Part shown: positions 5,004 to 6,044 of the stretch, in pieces | Layout: the number at the start of each line of letters is the position of its first letter | How positions within the stretch are numbered: position 1 is the stretch's first letter | Source of the DNA: Candidatus Brocadia sp. | GTDB lineage: Bacteria > Planctomycetota > Brocadiia > Brocadiales > Brocadiaceae | Assembly (NCBI GenBank): GCA_030837935.1 | Contig: JAUQXU010000087.1 | Location: forward strand, 1-6,044 | Direction of reading: 5' to 3' | DNA length: 6,044 nucleotides | Translations under genes and position numbers: made by a program | The notes under the pieces: generated by a model | Told to the model about the DNA's origin: nothing | The model's database searches: none | Seen by the model: the letters and a program-made list of their open reading frames with translations, nothing else

Positions 5004-5108
5004 ATGGAGAAGTTTCTAGAGCGATATCATAGCAAAATCACCGGTGTACTTTCAACATTTGATCGAATGATATTTAAAGGGCATATATTGCCATTTTTCC
5101 ATTATTAA
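5004..5108 (+). pseudogene. N-terminal fragment of a probable mobile-element-associated protein
   Basis: A 34-residue frame beginning MEKFLERYHSKITGVLSTFD and continuing with R-M-I-F-K-G-H stops at a TAA right after an F-F-H-Y. The near-perfect ribosome binding site shows that a real gene began here. I recall similar N-termini, with 'I-T-G-x-L-S-x-F-D-R-x-(I/V)-F-x-G', in a family of ~400-500-residue proteins present in several copies in some environmental bacterial genomes, often treated as hypothetical or transposase-like. The remainder is absent: the sequence after 5108 is AT-rich and no frame continues the homology. The fragment thus appears truncated by deletion or insertion. Function is unknown, and the family memory is not verified. 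Confidence 0.5.
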
Positions 5109-5419
5109 ATATTCGCAAGAACTACGTTAAAAAATAAGGCCTTTAAAATTTTTCTAATAACAGCTTATAACTTGATTAATAAACATTTTTATACTGTAGT
5201 CAAATTGTAGTCAACTCCAGCGGAATTCAACGGAAAACCAACGGAATTGGCAGAATTTACGATATGTAGCAACTTGTTTTACAATAAGTAATTGCGGTCA
5301 TAACAGACACAAGGTCAGTCAGTTATAAAAATTGTTAAAAATACCCTTTTTATAAATGGCATTCATGTAATAACCAATTTTTGCCAAACGAAGCCAAACT
5401 TTCCTTTATTGGGGTATCT

Positions 5420-5610
5420 ACTTGTAACGCCCTCTGGATTTTCCATGGGGCTGTTGCCCCTCGCAAATATCATGACGAGGCACCGGACCAATGGCCACCG
5501 ATTGTTCAACAAGCTAATAAAAAAGTTTCCCGCAAGTGTGAATCTCTCTGGTTGAACACGATTTCGTTGGGGGGGCGTCAAGCAGATGCCCCCAAGTTTC
5601 CTTATTTGTT
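5420..5610 (+). other. Hairpin-rich patch, possible structured RNA
   Basis: Four inverted repeats follow each other: GGGGC-tgtt-GCCCC (5447-5460), CCTCG/CGAGG (5459-5463 with 5476-5480, overlapping the first), TGTTCAAC with GTTGAACA (5503-5510 with 5551-5558), and TTGGGGGGGC with GCCCCCAA (5567-5576 with 5588-5595). The patch is GC-richer than its surroundings and ends in a T-rich tail. That is how a small noncoding RNA with its own terminator would look, but no known family is recognised and no clear promoter precedes it. Confidence 0.25.
5567..5606 (+). terminator. GC-rich hairpin followed by T-rich tail
   Basis: The stem TTGGGGGGGC / GCCCCCAA has an 11-base loop and is followed by GTTTCCTTATTTG, which is T-rich but not a continuous run. 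It is a weak-to-moderate terminator candidate on the plus strand. Confidence 0.35.
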
Positions 5611-5674
5611 TTTACTTCTTTTCATAAATGCTAACAGTGAATTCCAGTACAAATTGGATTGACCTTAATTTTTC

Positions 5675-5702
5675 TTGCAAAAACATTGTTCAAAGGTATA
5701 AT
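5675..5702 (+). promoter_or_regulatory. Sigma70-like promoter
   Basis: TTGCAA, 16 bases, then a perfect TATAAT, with predicted initiation near 5709. It could start a transcript that reads through the palindromes and into the tRNA ~200 bases downstream. The DNA is AT-rich, so chance matches are expected. Confidence 0.4.
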
Positions 5703-5772
5703 CAAAAGTTCAAAAAAAAGAAGAGAAGTGATAAAATTGCCGATAACGCATGAAAATAAACAAAACGACAAA

Positions 5773-5793
5773 TTACAGTAATTGTTACAGTAA
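5773..5793. repeat. Two tandem TTACAGTAA palindromes (operator-like)
   Basis: TTAC-A-GTAA occurs at 5773-5781 and again at 5785-5793, a period of 12 bases, about one helical turn. Each is a perfect palindrome around a central base, as in tandem binding sites for a dimeric repressor. It sits between the 5675-5702 promoter and the tRNA. No regulator is encoded in the window. Confidence 0.3.
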
Positions 5794-5857
5794 ATTAGTG
5801 TAAAAAACGTACCAAATTGGCAGTTTTTGGATGTTTTTTTTCTGAAGATTGGTCTTA

Positions 5858-5886
5858 TTGAAGTGTGAGTATGCAACTTGTTTAAA
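5858..5886 (+). promoter_or_regulatory. Candidate tRNA promoter
   Basis: TTGAAG (5858-5863), 17 bases, TTTAAA (5881-5886): four of six matches in each box. Initiation near 5893 would give a short ~15-base 5' leader, as is usual for a single tRNA gene. Confidence 0.35.
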
Positions 5887-5907
5887 AGCAACAACTTAAA
5901 TAACAAT

Positions 5908-5981
<74 letters not shown>

Positions 5982-6015
5982 TTAAAATTCCTCCTCTGCG
6001 ATTTATCTGTAACCA

Positions 6016-6044
6016 ATGATTGATTTACACACGCATACGCTATT
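6016..6044 (+). CDS. PHP-domain phosphoesterase, start only
   Basis: Only nine complete codons are visible, MIDLHTHTL, but D-L-H-T-H-T is the signature N-terminus of PHP-domain metal-dependent phosphoesterases, in which the two histidines of H-x-H bind catalytic metals. The family includes histidinol phosphatases, stand-alone phosphoesterases and polymerase-associated domains; these cannot be told apart here. The gene starts 35 bases after the tRNA on the same strand and may share its transcript. No ribosome binding site is apparent before the ATG. The rest lies outside the window. Confidence 0.6.

Larger units (their letters stand above)
5109..5907. other. Long AT-rich gene-poor region before the tRNA
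   Basis: No convincing protein gene. Two overlapping frames on opposite strands (plus 5381-5662, minus 5363-5581) have no ribosome binding site, no familiar motif and unlikely composition. Contents worth noting: a direct repeat TGTAGTCAA (5195-5203, 5206-5214) followed by three spaced CGGAA units to ~5250; a locally GC-richer patch with several hairpins (5420-5610); a promoter-like site (5675-5702); and two tandem palindromes (5773-5793). Just after the promoter, AGAAGAG precedes a 17-codon frame starting GTG 5728 and ending in the first palindrome, too short to call a gene. Confidence 0.6.

Noticed and set aside
5195..5250. TGTAGTCAA direct repeat and spaced CGGAA units as a recombinase site
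   Set aside because: The units are short and irregular, with no recombinase gene nearby; chance or decayed sequence is as likely.
5363..5662. Overlapping small frames on both strands in the gene-poor region
   Set aside because: No ribosome binding site, no recognisable motif, and they span GC hairpins; more likely chance frames in a structured noncoding patch.

Overview
This is bacterial DNA carrying remnants of a surface-polysaccharide (LPS/EPS-type) biosynthesis locus that has been heavily cut up by mobile or repetitive DNA. The sequence does not settle the organism. An IS91-type transposase remnant, short AT-rich gaps and strongly alternating base composition suggest an environmental Gram-negative-like bacterium with a repeat-rich genome, but that is only an impression.

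Layout, left to right. (1) 1-143, minus strand: a fragment of an EAL-domain (cyclic-di-GMP phosphodiesterase type) protein that runs off the window. (2) 151-258: first copy of a ~97-bp dispersed repeat. (3) ~259-503, minus: C-terminal fragment of an IS91-family transposase, which interrupts (4) an O-antigen-ligase-like membrane protein (to 885, minus). (5) 964-1836, minus: an intact class I SAM methyltransferase with an N-terminal zinc ribbon. Its start codon overlaps the stop of (6) a short tail resembling the C-terminus of a DegT/DnrJ/EryC1 sugar aminotransferase. (7) About 1920-3289: an AT-rich block with an intact sulfotransferase (2119-3012, minus) and, divergent from it, a frameshifted and truncated family-2 glycosyltransferase start (3047-3294, plus). 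(8) 3290-3387: second repeat copy, then a nested inverted repeat. (9) 3491-4648, minus: a GC-rich block with a second methyltransferase whose frame is fused to the membrane tail of what looks like a lost glycosyltransferase. (10) 4651-4747: third repeat copy. (11) 4748-5907: an AT-rich, gene-poor stretch with a terminator-like hairpin, a well-started but truncated protein (5004-5108) and several small signals. (12) 5908-5981: tRNA-Arg(CCU), followed by the first codons of a PHP-domain phosphoesterase (6016 to the edge).

How it fits together. The methyltransferases, sulfotransferase, O-antigen-ligase-like protein, aminotransferase tail and glycosyltransferase pieces all belong to the modification, assembly or export of surface glycans. 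Most are broken, so this looks like a decayed or rearranged cluster. The only apparently intact protein genes are the 964-1836 methyltransferase, the sulfotransferase and probably the second methyltransferase.

The main point of interest is the ~97-bp repeat. Its three copies lie in the same orientation, each sits exactly where the flanking DNA changes origin, and each carries a promoter-like sequence pointing toward the minus-strand genes next to it. This could be a small mobile or rearrangement-driving unit that also supplies transcription. A metagenome misassembly through the repeats is the main alternative.
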